A program made the position numbers and the translations under genes. The notes beneath the pieces are model-generated. The model was not told the DNA's origin and ran no database searches. It worked only from the letters and a program-made list of their open reading frames with translations. From contig CM042021.1 in the NCBI GenBank assembly GCA_023525975.1, positions 79,553,501 through 79,617,500 of the forward strand: a stretch of DNA of 64,000 nt. Direction: 5' to 3'. Source of the DNA: Smallanthus sonchifolius (taxonomy: Eukaryota > Streptophyta > Magnoliopsida > Asterales > Asteraceae). Positions 10,377 through 21,104 of the stretch are shown here, piece by piece (within the stretch, counting starts at the first letter, position 1; each line of letters starts with the position of its first letter).

Positions 10377-11470
10377 GGAAACTTTATTGTATGAGCATAT
10401 GTTAGATGATGTGTTCTTGATGATGGATTATGTTGTAGTAATGTTTATAGATGGATAATATGTGAAAACTTTGTTGTCAAAATTGTTGGATCATACATGC
10501 ATGCTCGTTTTTACTATTTATGGAACCTTTAATTTTGGGTTTTGTATTAGATGCCATGTTTAGGGTGATTTGATGATGGGAAATGGTTGAATATGTATAG
10601 ATAATGGATAAAATAAGTAGTTTTGCTAATTAGAACTTTTGGTCATATGAAATTTCATGCTTGGTTCTATATATGGAAACTTTAATTCTTGGATTTTTGT
10701 TGGGAGAAGTTATGGTGTGATTTGTTTGGTGGAAATGATGCATAAACACTAGATATAGACATTATATGATTTTTTTTTGGTAAAATCACTTGTTTATGAT
10801 GTTTTTAGGCTCGTTTTCTAGTTTTAGAAACTTTATTTCTTGACATGTATGGAAACTTGATGCCTGGATGTATTTAAAGCATGAAACTAGTATAGTGAAC
10901 ATTATGGAAGAATGATTGACGGAAATGATGGATTAAAATGCATATGTGTGAGCTCTAGAACTCAGATTTCTAAATAAGGAAACATTATTTTTTTCAAAGG
11001 TTATGTTTGCAAGTTTTGAACATAGTTAGGGGGTTTAAGCGACTTAGTAACACTTGACTAAGTGCATTGTATGATAGTATATGTTATTGGTTCATAAACT
11101 TGACAATTTGACATGGTCTTTCAATAATAGGAAACTTTAATTATCCGAAACTCTCATACTTGTCCATTTTTAGCAACAAAACATTGGAATACATTAAATG
11201 TGTTATAACATGCCAAAATTCATGTGTGAATGTTAACTTTGCATAGTTTCCATGTTTAGGACTCAAAACTTGACTTTCCAATTAAGGAAACTTTAATGTA
11301 TCAAAAGTTGAGTTTCAAGTTCTAAATTCCAATAGAATGTTCTAATGTGTTGATTAGAATGTAAATAGTCTATTGGAAAGGAGGTTTAAATTCTATGTTA
11401 GGATTTGAATATTTTAAGTCCATAACGAGTCACCAACGGGTCGCCGAGTCAAAACACTTTGGAAACATCA
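10377..11470 (+). repeat. Degenerate ~152-base tandem array in C LTR
   Basis: The core GGAAACTTTAATT, preceded by a CTCGTTTTCTA-like phrase, recurs at 10377, 10522, 10675, 10826, 10978, 11130 and 11286, with a weaker copy at 11462. Spacings are 145, 153, 151, 152, 152, 156 and 176. Between cores the sequence is diverged but keeps phrases such as GAAATGATGGA. This explains about 1.1 kb of the long LTR. Confidence 0.7.
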
Positions 11471-12258
11471 ATGTCACTTTTCAAACAACTTATTTGGATG
11501 CATAGAGTTCCATAGTCAATCATTACAATACTTAGACCTTAAAGTCCTAAATGTTTCCTAGGGCATGAGTAGGTCGTCTCACTTAGCCGGATTTGCTAAG
11601 AAATTTCACATCGTTTTACCGCTTTATTCAAGTGAGTTCTCATAGCCCCGTTTTACTTGTTTTTCATTTAGGGGAGATACATGCTCAAGTATACATTTTC
11701 AAAAATCATATTTTCCATGCTTACATAGTTACGTTAATTATATAAGTTGGTACTGTTGAGTATAAAGTCCTCTCAGAGTCAACCGTTAATTATTCCATAG
11801 CGAGGTGATCATGAACGGTACTATTGGGTTTAACAACCCCTACCCGGGTTAGTAGCGCTAACTTATACCGGAGGTCGAACAGGTACATTGTTGTCGTAAT
11901 TCATTCATGTACAAGGCACAAAGAGGTGAACCACATCCTTTTCCTTTTTAGTGGCTACAGTTGAGCGTCAGTTGAAGGACTTATTATAGTTTTTGGTTTT
12001 GTCTGATCAACAATGATTGTCACACCCCAACCGACGGCGGAAACATCGGGGCGTGAAGCGTGCAGACTGTTCATTGCTCATGGTTTACTAAAGTTTAAAT
12101 AATTAATAATCGTTTTCATTGCAATCAAACAAGTTCAACAAAACATAGATTCAATCCACCAAACAATAATGAAAATTACATCAAAATATAACTGGTTCAA
12201 TTAAAACTAGGTCCAAATCCTATGTGTAGCATATCTTGATCACTTCAAACATTGGTAC

Positions 12259-12708
12259 CTGAAACATGGTTAAAATGAGAGGGTCAACTACAAGAGTTGG
12301 TGAGAAAACATAGGTTTTGTTGTGTGATAGCAAAAACGTGTTGTGTGTATACAGTTCATACAAAACATGTCAATAAAGGCATTTATGGAGAGGAACCATC
12401 GTGTGACCTGTGTATTCAATCAAACCTTTGTAACTGAAATCAAATCGTGTTGTCAGCAACAGTCACCCTACCTGGGTGGGTTTGTCAGACTCAATAGTAC
12501 TATCACTGTATACTGTCGGCTAATAGTTAATGATTGTGAATAGCGTATATAGTCTACACACCTAGCACTCAAGCATAAAGCACAGAATTGCATACATGTA
12601 TGTAAGATGGAAACTGTATTCGTGTATAATTGAAAACATAGTAATTGAACGCATGTTCCACCCCAAAAAGTTTTGTAAATAGAGTAAAAGAGGGGCTATG
12701 TAACTCAC
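12259..12708 (-). other. Putative leader intron, F 3' LTR copy
   Basis: On the minus strand the donor AACAA then GTGAGTTAC starts at 12708. A branch-like CTCACCAAC lies near 12295-12303 and the acceptor CATGTTTCAG then GT ends at 12259. The length is 450 nt. The shared block lies at 12451-12520. Confidence 0.5.
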
Positions 12709-13034
12709 TTGTTATGCAGAGTGTAGGTCACACAAGCAAGTATGTAATGGCGGTGTGTTGTGGATTCGCTAGATTCGACCTAATAAATAAACGTATAATC
12801 TTGTGTTATTGTTTGTGTTAGATTATATCGAAAGTGAATTTGGTTGATGGTACGATTAGGGTTCGTTTTATGGTATATTATTCATTTAAAAATAGGTTTA
12901 AATAAATAATTTTCGTTTAAGGCCAAGTGTGAGATATATAAGTATTTATATAAAAATAACTATAGGAATTGTTATTTAATATAGCTTATCGAGTTCAATA
13001 AGGAGAAAATAAAAATAAAGATTCTGTTTTTAAG

Positions 13035-14005
13035 GAGCACGACCGCGCTCGTGAAAGGCACGACCGCGCTCTTGTCCGGGCATGACCGTGGTGTCTGAGG
13101 CGCGCCCGTGGTCGAGTCAGAAGGCTTCAAAAGGGTCTGTCCGTAGAGCACGACCGTGCTCGTGTCCGACACGACCGCGTCTAGGGTTGGTTTAGGTCAG
13201 GACTTTGTTTGCTCGGCAAACACGACCAGGCCATGACTCGGGCACGACTGTGCTAGGTCAGGCACGACCGCGCTCCATGATGAGCGCGACCGTGTCTGGT
13301 CTTGTCCAGAACACAATTCGCTTAATCCTTGTAATAAAATCGTTTGATATTACAGGGCTTTCGTTCAATGGATGTTTGCGAACCCAACCCTACTAATTAA
13401 TTGCGTTTATAACACATCCATTGTGCAGTTTGATTAAATCGTTTTTATTTCAAAACCAAGTTTTAAAATCTGATTATTTGTGTAATGTAGCAACGAATTA
13501 GTTTAGGGCTTTTGATCAGGGTGAAGAGACGAACCAATTGGACTACTACTAACCTGTTTAGAATGGGGCAACGAGTGACGTCGGCTTTGAGGAAGAAATC
13601 GTGGTTCTCGAGGATCGGCAGAGGAATAGCGGTGATGATCAGACGATTTTTGGGTTGAGATAGGTTTATGGAAGTCGTACGTAGTTATTATAATAGTTTA
13701 ATTCGTTTGATTCTATCATAATTACACGATTCGATTAAAAATGGAAAGTCCGGGTAAAATTGCAAGGATTCGTTCGATTGGATGTGTATTGGGCCGTGTC
13801 TAGGTCTTAATTTACCGAATATCGACTTCTGTATACACCGCGGTTTCTAAAACGCGTCTCAATTCTATTTTTGGACAAGATTTGAGTCGGTTTGACTTTT
13901 CAGAAGTCAAACTGTGTCGGAGGCGCGACCGTGCCTCATAGTGAGCACGATCGTGGTTGAAACTATAAGCGCTACCGTGCTTATGCTAAGCGCGACCGTG
14001 CTTGT
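13035..14005 (-). repeat. CGACCGTG palindromic repeat cluster, F 3' LTR
   Basis: About 14 units share the core CGACCGTG or CGACCGCG, grouped at 13035-13300 and 13920-14003. The best unit, 13146-13161, is GAGCAC, GACC, GTGCTC: a perfect 6-base stem. 13920-13937 has GAGGC pairing with GCCTC. The flanking arm bases differ between units, while dyad symmetry is often kept. The cluster lies upstream of the minus-strand TATA box, in U3. Confidence 0.75.
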
Positions 14006-14231
14006 GTAGATTTTTTTGGAAATTTCAAGAATAGTCCTTGTATCTTTGTAGTCTTAGCGTCGCTTTGAGTTTTAGTCGAATTTGATCCTCGAGTTTAGTG
14101 AGATGACGAAGGTTTGTTTCAGCTATTATTGCAATATAAGTACTTATAGCATAGTTATTGTACAAGAATTGAAATTGAATACTTGTGCATTGCATCAAAA
14201 ACGGTTACATGGAAAAATCAGAAATGTTACA

Positions 14232-14275
14232 GTCTCCCCATGTTGAGGGGATTTCGTCCCGAAATTCAACTGGTT
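14232..14275 (-). other. Polypurine tract and 3' internal motif of F
   Basis: On the minus strand the sequence reads TTGAATTTCGGGACGAAATC, then CCCTCAACATGGGGAGAC, directly before the LTR start TGTAACATTT. ATGGGGAGAC is the likely plus-strand primer. The GGGACGAAAT motif recurs next to the B 3' LTR. Confidence 0.75.
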
Positions 14276-15126
14276 GAGGCTGCTGCATTAGTGAAGAGGT
14301 GTGGTGACGGATGACAGGGTTCGGGTCCGATACTCAAGATTAGAACTTGTCATCATGTCGGGCATAGAGGGTGGTAGTGGATTTAGTTTGAGAAGGTTTA
14401 AGGAGAAGACTATCAAGAATACTCTAGCCTTTTAAAGATAACATTGCATTACTTGAAATGGGAACGATGGAGATTTGATGATTAGTGTTTGTTTGTGATG
14501 TGGTCTAATGTGCTCAAGAATTGTTAATGGCTAAGAGATTTCACAAACATTAGTCAATGTCAGAATCTCATAAAACTTCTCGTGATACAAACAACGCTAC
14601 TACTTACAATATGACAGGAACACTTATGTATAGGAAGTACCAGCGGCGTATCCACCATGCCCTTATCACATCACATTAGTCTCGTTGTCATATATCATGA
14701 TAGGTTTTTGGTCATAACACACGACGAAATTTCACTATGCTTTCCCTGCGCTGATTTGTATAATTCCGTGTGCACCCGTAATTATTCAAATCATCGTATG
14801 GTCCGTATAGATCGTTTCGTTGTGTGCGGGTAAGGGGCACAATTTTCACTATGATCACTTCTATTGATTACACATAAAAGTCGCTACCAAGTAACTATGT
14901 CCCTAATCAGGTCAGTTCGCAACTAAAGACTAGTAAAGTAGTAATACTTAGAGTTTCTTAGTTTGCTCGTGTTTGAACAAGAATACGTCAAACCCCGAGT
15001 CGTTTCAATGTATTATGGTCTTCAACTTTGGAGTACAAAGTGCATGACCATGTCTTGTGTATGATGTAATCAATCTATTGCAAATATTGTAGGCAATTTT
15101 GTTTCGAGTATATAGTAAACACACAA

Positions 15127-15640
15127 GTCTCATGTATGATCTAGTGCCACGTAGTTTGTAATCAAATAGGTCTCATATATAGCGTAAATAATTTAGCATC
15201 TTGTATTTTGTAAATCAATAAGCTCTAAGGTGTAATGTAAACAACATAGTATCATGTGTATTGTAGGAAATGGATCTCATGTATAGTGTTAGCAACTTAG
15301 CATCATGTATTTTGTATAATGTACACCATTTAGTATAAAGTGCTTTGTAACAAAATGAGTTTCATGTTTAGTGTGGTCAATCTAGAACTATGTATCAATG
15401 ACGCAATCACGTATATTGCAAACAATTTAAGTTTCGTGTATCATGTGCTCAAACCAGTAGTATGTGTATTGCAATTAAACCTGTTTCGTGCATTACGTGA
15501 TTAATCGAGCAAATTGTGATTTGTAGGCAAACTAGTTTCATGTATTATGTAATTTGTGTAGTATTGGATATATTGAGAATAATTGAGTTTTATGTACCAT
15601 AAGATTGCATTGAATATATTGTGAACGTGAGTATTGAACT
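15127..15640 (-). repeat. Degenerate ~52-base tandem array inside F
   Basis: Units begin GTCTCATGTA or GTTTCATGTA and contain phrases such as CATCATGTATTTTGTA. Starts at 15170, 15222, 15273, then 15431, 15483, 15535 and 15587 are 51-52 bases apart; two irregular gaps (86 and 72) suggest partial units. The array is AT-rich, non-coding, and lies between the ORF and the 3' LTR of F. Confidence 0.7.
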
Positions 15641-16476
15641 TCGCGGGTGATGTGTACTGACGGGTTTTGTATACGATTTAGTGTTGCGGAGAAGTGTGTT
15701 ATTGTCGTTCTTGTAAGATGTGGTAGTTAGGTTCTAGCCCCTTTAAATATCGTTGAGGTTTGTGGGGATGTTTAACATCTACGCGGTACGGATCGTCTCT
15801 TGTAGCGGCAAGTGAAAAGTAACGAGGGGTTCTGAAAACACTCAGAGGAATGTGTTTACAAATAATTGATCTTTGTTTGAAAATAGGAAATTGTAAATTG
15901 TTCTTGGTTATAGATGTATAAAGTAATGAAACTATTGAGTTAAATAACCTAAATGAATAGACCATTTACAGGAAAAATCTTTAAATTTAAAAAAAAAATT
16001 CAATTATTATGAAGGGATTATTTTAAGATGACTTATTGGCTAAACAAGTAGTCGTATATTAATTTAGCCAATGTTTAAAAATAATTACTGTAATGAGGAA
16101 AATCATGCTTGTATCAATTTGAAGTAATATTTCCTTAAAATAGGTTGTATTAATTTTTCCTTGTAAAGCGAAAATGTTTATGGGAAATTTATGTTTCTGA
16201 TATTTTTAAAATTTCGATAAACGTTTGGTTTTGAAAATAACGAGGTTGTTTAAATCCAATATGATGATTTGGTTACGAAGAAGATGAAATCGTATTGAAT
16301 GATGAAGGTGATACTTGAGGGATCTTAATGAAAATATGATGGATGAACAATGAATAATAACTTTAGAATTTGGAAAAATATAAAATTTATTAAATGCTGA
16401 AATGGTAGACATTATTCAAAAACATAAGGAAAAGTTTTCAAGTTGGAAATTTAAGGACAATAAATAGAAATTTCTG

Positions 16477-17022
16477 CTAACGCCTCTGGTAGTTTCCCAC
16501 TAGAAGGGAGATAATCATCAAGACGAGCACCGCTATGGTCATTCGGGTAGTTGATCTGGCCTCGGCCCTAGCTGTTTCCGTGCGATTCTCAAGAATTTCT
16601 CTTTCGAGGATGGAAATTAACTCCTTTTGGTGCCCTAATTGATTCACTAGGCTATCCATTCTTTGTCCTTGCAAGTCGTGTATTACTTCGTGCTCCATCC
16701 TTTGCCTCTCAAACTCGGAGGTCCTCACATATCGGTGAATGTCGCTGATTGGGATTCCCATAGCACTAATGGGTGCCATGGTATGCCTTGCCCAAGGGTT
16801 AGGATGATACGGGTCGGGCATCAGATACGGGTCTCTTAATGGGGGTGATCCAGGTGTTCGAAGTCTTGGGCCGGTGTTCCTAGTCCAATCTGCACTTACA
16901 TCAACTCTTGGTCTAGCAGCTTGAGGTGTTGGTGACCGATATACGGGTGTCCCGATGTCTTCTTCCCAATCAGATTCTACTCTGGGGCGGTATACAGGGG
17001 AGGAAGGAGTGTAGGAGTCCAT
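16477..17022 (-). CDS. Intact ORF of element F: Pro-rich, coiled-coil, C-terminal membrane segment
   Basis: The 181-residue product starts at MDSYTPSSPV; the frame is open upstream to 17094, giving 205 residues. I prefer the inner start because TTGTTTCTCTGCTAG, an acceptor-like tract, stands just before it. Residues 1-60 are Pro/Ser-rich and acidic, with a repeated PVYR...RPRV..S.DW pattern. About residues 105-157 are charged and heptad-like, with many E, R, Q and L. Residues about 161-176 (MTIAVLVLMIISLLVG) are a predicted membrane span, then NYQRR and stop. I do not recognise the family. It occupies the place of the pre-gag ORFs of C and D, but those lack a membrane segment. A part-copy in A shows conservation. 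It is the only intact retroelement gene in the window. Confidence 0.75.
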   Translation of the reverse strand: MDSYTPSSPVYRPRVESDWEEDIGTPVYRSPTPQAARPRVDVSADWTRNTGPRLRTPGSPPLRDPYLMPDPYHPNPWARHTMAPISAMGIPISDIHRYVRTSEFERQRMEHEVIHDLQGQRMDSLVNQLGHQKELISILEREILENRTETARAEARSTTRMTIAVLVLMIISLLVGNYQRR

Positions 17023-18276
17023 ATCTAGCAGAGAAACAATGAAAAGGTTGTAAGTGATAGTGAAATATCGAGTGTTAGATGTAGGGGATCTCATAGGTTT
17101 AGAGTTTGACTAGTCATAACACCGAGTCTCCACAATAGTATTTTAGAAACACACTTGACCTATAAGCATGCATCCCTGAGGAGCATTCCCAGGAAAGGGG
17201 GGTGGGTCACTAAAACACACTTAAGTGCCCTGTCTTTCCTTAGCCAGAATCCCCCATGGGCCTACACACTCTTCCAGCCATCATGTATTAATAGTACTAT
17301 TGTTGGGCTCATGGTCATGATGAGAATTATTATGGACTGGGCCTTGTGGCCCGAATGTAAGGTTTATGCATTCAGTGGACTTCTTCTTCCTGAAAGATAG
17401 ATGGGCTTCTTAGTTTATTATTGGTGGGCCTTAGGCTCAATAGTTTAGATTTAGATCACAAGGGTGGTGGCATTATATGTGTGAATTTAAGGGTGTATGA
17501 AAACTTTGGTGTGTGTGTTTGTGTGTTTAAAACTTAGGATAACACTTTAATGAAACACATAGGTAGTATGTAGATAGTAATGAATGTAAGCATAAGGGTT
17601 ATCAAGTAGTGTGATACATAAACTATCATGTATTGTAGCATGTATTGAAATTACTTAGGGTAACATGTAAAAATATCCAAACAAAAACTGATATTCCTAG
17701 TTTGGATTGTACTCAAATAGTGACATAATCACTTGAATACTATGACACATTAAGGTTAATTAAACTTATATAACTCTCAAGGAGACGTGCTTTAGCCTAT
17801 AAGTAACACTCATCCCGGGAATTCCCAGGAAAGCATACGGGTCCCTCGGTTGATTGGGATTTATACGAAATGCTTTCCTAGACAGAAAACCTGGAATACA
17901 GGTGTCACCCTTCCAGATTGCACGTGTCCTCTAATGATTAACAAAGTTTAAAACCTTAACGAAGAAATAATTAAATTTTATAGATTTAACTCCATGAAGA
18001 TTCCACATGTTATGATGATAATGATAAAGAAGTAGACAAGAAGGTTATGAGGTTTAGGGTAAGGGTAGGGACGTTATTTTATCTAATTTACTGTTTAGAT
18101 ATAGTCTAGTAAGTTATGAATTCTAACAATTTAGGTACCATGATAAAATAAAATATGGTAAGCATGTAACACATAGCATGTAGCATATCATATATTCATA
18201 GAGTATGGTAAATAATGGGTGTCCTAAGGTTATAGTCTAGGTCAAGGTGTCTAATAACCTAAATCCCTATAACCAA

Positions 18277-18289
18277 GGCTCTGATACCA
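18277..18289 (-). other. Primer-binding site of F (iMet)
   Basis: On the minus strand TGGTATCAGAGCC starts three bases inside the 5' LTR. This matches the initiator tRNA-Met 3' end and shows that the right LTR is the 5' LTR. Confidence 0.9.
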
Positions 18290-18533
18290 ATCTGTCACAC
18301 CCCAACCGACGGCGGAAACATCGGGGCGTGAAGCGTGCAGACTGTTCATTGCTCATGGTTTACTAAAGTTTAAATAATTAATAATCGTTTTCATTGCAAT
18401 CAAACAAGTTCAACAAAACATAGATTCAATCCACCAAACAATAATGAAAATTACATCAAAATATAACTGGTTCAATTAAAACTAGGTCCAAATCCTATGT
18501 GTAGCATATCTTGATCACTTCAAACATTGGTAC

Positions 18534-18983
18534 CTGAAACATGGTTAAAATGAGAGGGTCAACTACAAGAGTTGGTGAGAAAACATAGGTTTTGTTGTGT
18601 GATAGCAAAAACGTGTTGTGTGTATACAGTTCATACAAAACATGTCAATAAAGGCATTTATGGAGAGGAACCATCGTGTGACCTGTGTATTCAATCAAAC
18701 CTTTGTAACTGAAATCAAATCGTGTTGTCAGCAACAGTCACCCTACCTGGGTGGGTTTGTCAGACTCAATAGTACTATCACTGTATACTGTCGGCTAATA
18801 GTTAATGATTGTGAATAGCGTATATAGTCTACACACCTAGCACTCAAGCATAAAGCACAGAATTGCATACATGTATGTAAGATGGAAACTGTATTCGTGT
18901 ATAATTGAAAACATAGTAATTGAACGCATGTTCCACCCCAAAAAGTTTTGTAAATAGAGTAAAAGAGGGGCTATGTAACTCAC
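18534..18983 (-). other. Putative leader intron, F 5' LTR
   Basis: Same motifs and the same 450-nt length as in the 3' LTR copy: donor GTGAGT at 18983-18978 and acceptor TTTCAG ending at 18534. This copy would lie in the leader of an F transcript. Splicing would bring the transcript start region closer to the PBS and ORF. Confidence 0.5.
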
Positions 18984-19217
18984 TTGTTATGCAGAGTGTA
19001 GGTCACACAAGCAAGTATGTAATGGCGGTGTGTTGTGGATTCGCTAGATTCGACCTAATAAATAAACGTATAATCTTGTGTTATTGTTTGTGTTAGATTA
19101 TATCGAAAGTGAATTTGGTTGATGGTACGATTAGGGTTCGTTTTATGGTATATTATTCATTTAAAAATAGGTTTAAATAAATAATTTTCGTTTAAGGCGA
19201 AGTGTGAGATATATAAG

Positions 19218-19227
19218 TATTTATATA
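19218..19227 (-). promoter_or_regulatory. TATA box of F 5' LTR
   Basis: On the minus strand TATATAAATA lies between the upstream CGACCGTG palindrome cluster and the downstream splice donor (18983). That is the expected order U3, TATA, R, leader. The equivalent copy in the 3' LTR is at 12943-12952. Confidence 0.55.
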
Positions 19228-19309
19228 AAAATAACTATAGGAATTGTTATTTAATATAGCTTATCGAGTTCAATAAGGAGAAAATAAAAATAAAGATTCT
19301 GTTTTTAAG

Positions 19310-20281
19310 GAGCACGACCGCGCTCGTGAAAGGCACGACCGCGCTCTTGTCCGGGCATGACCGTGGTGTCTGAGGCGCGCCCGTGGTCGAGTCAGAAGGC
19401 TTCAAAAGGGTCTGTCCGTAGAGCACGACCGTGCTCGTGTCCGGCACGACCGCGTCTAGGGTTGGTTTAGGTCAGGACTTTGTTTGCTCGGCAAACACGA
19501 CCAGGCCATGACTCGGGCACGACTGTGCTAGGTCAGGCACGACCGCGCTCCATGATGAGCGCGACCGTGTCTGGTCTTGTCCAGAACACAATTCGCTTAA
19601 TCCTTGTAATAAAATCGTTTGATATTACAGGGCTTTCGTTCAATGGATGTTTGCGAACCCAACCCTACTAATTAATTGCGTTTATAACACATCCATTGTG
19701 CAGTTTGATTAAATCGTTTTTATTTCAAAACCAAGTTTTAAAATCTGATTATTTGTGTAATGTAGCAACGAATTAGTTTAGGGCTTTTGATCAGGGTGAA
19801 GAGACGAACCAATTGGACTACTACTAACCTGTTTAGAATGGGGCAACGAGTGACGTCGGCTTCGAGGAAGAAATCATGGTTCTCGAGGATCGGCAGAGGA
19901 ATAGCGGTGATGATCAGACGATTTTTGGGTTGAGATAGGTTTATGGAAGTCGTACGAAGTTATTATAATAGTTTAATTCGTTTGATTCTATCATAATTAC
20001 ACGATTCGATTAAAAATGGAAAGTCCGGGTAAAATTGCAAGGATTCGTTCGATTGGATGTGTATTGGGCCGTGTTTAGGTCTTAATTTACTGAATATCGA
20101 CTTCTGTATACACCGCGGTTTCTAAATCGCGTCTCAATTCTATTTTTGGACAAGATTTGAGTCGGTTTGACTTTTCAGAAGTCAAACTGCGTCGGAGGCG
20201 CGACCGTGCCTCATAGTGAGCACGATCGTGGTTGAAACTATAAGCACGACCGTGATTATGCTAAGCGCGACCGTGCTTGTG
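19310..20281 (-). repeat. CGACCGTG palindromic repeat cluster, F 5' LTR
   Basis: Same cluster as 13035-14005, upstream of the minus-strand TATA box. One unit differs between the two LTRs: here the core reads AAGCACGACCGTGATTATG where the other LTR has AAGCGCTACCGTGCTTATG. Confidence 0.75.
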
Positions 20282-20525
20282 TAGATTTTTTTGGAAATTT
20301 CAAGAATAGTCCTTGTATCTTTGTAGTCTTAGCGTCGCTTTGAGTTTTAGTCGAATTTGATCCTCGAGTTTAGTGAGATGACGAAGGTTTGTTTCAGCTA
20401 TTATTGCAACATAATCAATCGTATATAAGTACTTATAGCATAGTTATTGTACAAGAATTGAAATTGAATACTTGTGCATTGCATCAAAAACGGTTACATG
20501 GAAAAATCAGAAATGTTACAATGAT

Positions 20526-20936
20526 TCTCTATAGTACATATGACTTTCAATACATTTTATAATATGATTTCCATTACATTAAACCTGTGAACTCACCAAT
20601 GTTATGTTGACCTGTTTTAACGTGTTTATCTCAGGTCCTTGATTGCTTAGGATATGTGGCTAGGATGCACCCATAGGAGTCACATACTCATCATGCATGG
20701 GCATTTTGTTTTGACAAATACTTTTTAAATCTTTGTTCAAGCGTTGTTAACTTTTAAGACATTGCTTTCGCACATTTACTTTGAACTACGTTAAACCTTA
20801 TTTTGGGCTCGTTTGAGCCTTGTTAAACAGGTATTTTGAAAAAGATTTAGTGGTCTTTCAAAGTAACACAATGGTAAAGATCCTCTCGGGTCACGCCCCA
20901 CGGGTATGGCCCGAAGTGGAATTTAGGGGTGTGACA
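20526..20936 (+). repeat. Element C 5' LTR, right part
   Basis: Continuation of the C LTR after F and its target-site copy ATGAT (20521-20525). It contains the branch-like ACTCACCAAT and acceptor CTCAG (20634), and ends TTTAGGGGTGTGACA. Confidence 0.85.
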
Positions 20937-20939
20937 GAC

Positions 20940-20952
20940 TGGTATCAGAGCC
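20940..20952 (+). other. Primer-binding site of C (iMet)
   Basis: TGGTATCAGAGCC starts four bases after the LTR end GTGTGACA, an exact iMet-type PBS. It confirms that 20936 is the end of a 5' LTR in plus orientation. Confidence 0.92.
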
Positions 20953-21104
20953 ATTGGTTGTAGAGAACTAGGTTGCATGTACTGAACTTAGACTTTAACC
21001 GATGTCTCATTTGCATTTCACTTCCGCACGCACATTTAGTATCCTCACATACACTTAGAATACTCATGTAAGATAGAAATTGGTGGTTAACTTGTTACAA
21101 GAAC

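Larger units (their letters stand above)
9355..12017 (+). repeat. Element C 5' LTR, left part (interrupted by F)
   Basis: Starts TGTCACACCTGGC. The LTR continues after F at 20526 and ends GGGGTGTGACA at 20936, followed by a perfect iMet PBS. The two parts together are about 3.07 kb. Contents: a promoter with TATA box and (CT)n (10010-10071), a degenerate tandem array of about 152 bases (10377-11470), a splice donor candidate at 11632, and the shared CCCC.ACCCGGGTTAG block (11815-11885). The C 3' LTR is not in the window, so age cannot be judged from LTR divergence. Confidence 0.85.
12018..14231 (-). repeat. Element F 3' LTR (2214 bp)
   Basis: Runs from TGTCACACCCC to AAATGTTACA on the plus strand. 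It matches the other F LTR at 18293-20520 nearly base for base. Differences include a 14-base deletion near 14128 and a change inside one CGACCGTG unit near 13970. It carries the leader-intron candidate (12259-12708), a TATA box on the minus strand (12943-12952) and the palindromic U3 units. Confidence 0.93.
12018..20520 (-). mobile_element. Element F: complete young non-autonomous Tekay-like retrotransposon
   Basis: This is a full-length 8.5 kb element. LTRs at 12018-14231 and 18293-20520 have TG...CA ends, flanked by the 5-base target duplication ATGAT (12013-12017 and 20521-20525). The PBS on the right and polypurine tract on the left show minus orientation. The LTRs differ by about a dozen substitutions and one 14-base indel in 2.2 kb by eye, so this is the most recent insertion in the window. 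The only substantial ORF is at 16477-17022. No gag, PR, RT or INT is present, so mobilisation would need proteins from a related autonomous element. It is inserted inside the C LTR. The rest of the internal region (14276-16476 and 17095-18276) is non-coding. Confidence 0.93.
18293..20520 (-). repeat. Element F 5' LTR (2228 bp)
   Basis: This is the promoter-bearing LTR of F, nearly identical to 12018-14231. It includes a TATA box (19218-19227, minus strand TATATAAATA), the palindromic cluster upstream of it (about 19310-20280) and the leader intron candidate (18534-18983). It retains 14 bases (near 20418) that the other LTR has lost. Confidence 0.93.
11632..20634 (+). other. Putative leader intron in C LTR, split by insertion F
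   Basis: The donor is TTCAA then GTGAGTTCTC at 11632. A branch-like ACTCACCAAT lies at 20591-20600 and the acceptor TTATCTCAG then GT ends at 20634. Removing F and one target-site copy leaves 495 nt. The coordinates span F (12018-20520) only because of that later insertion. Confidence 0.5.

Noticed and set aside
12343..12543. 66-codon open frame, repeated identically at 18618-18818
   Set aside because: The identity is explained by the two F LTRs. The frame overlaps the conserved LTR block and intron candidate and has no protein-like features.
13205..13396. Open frame over the CGACCGTG units, repeated at 19480-19671
   Set aside because: Low-complexity translation of the palindromic cluster on the non-transcribed strand; duplicated only because LTRs are duplicated.
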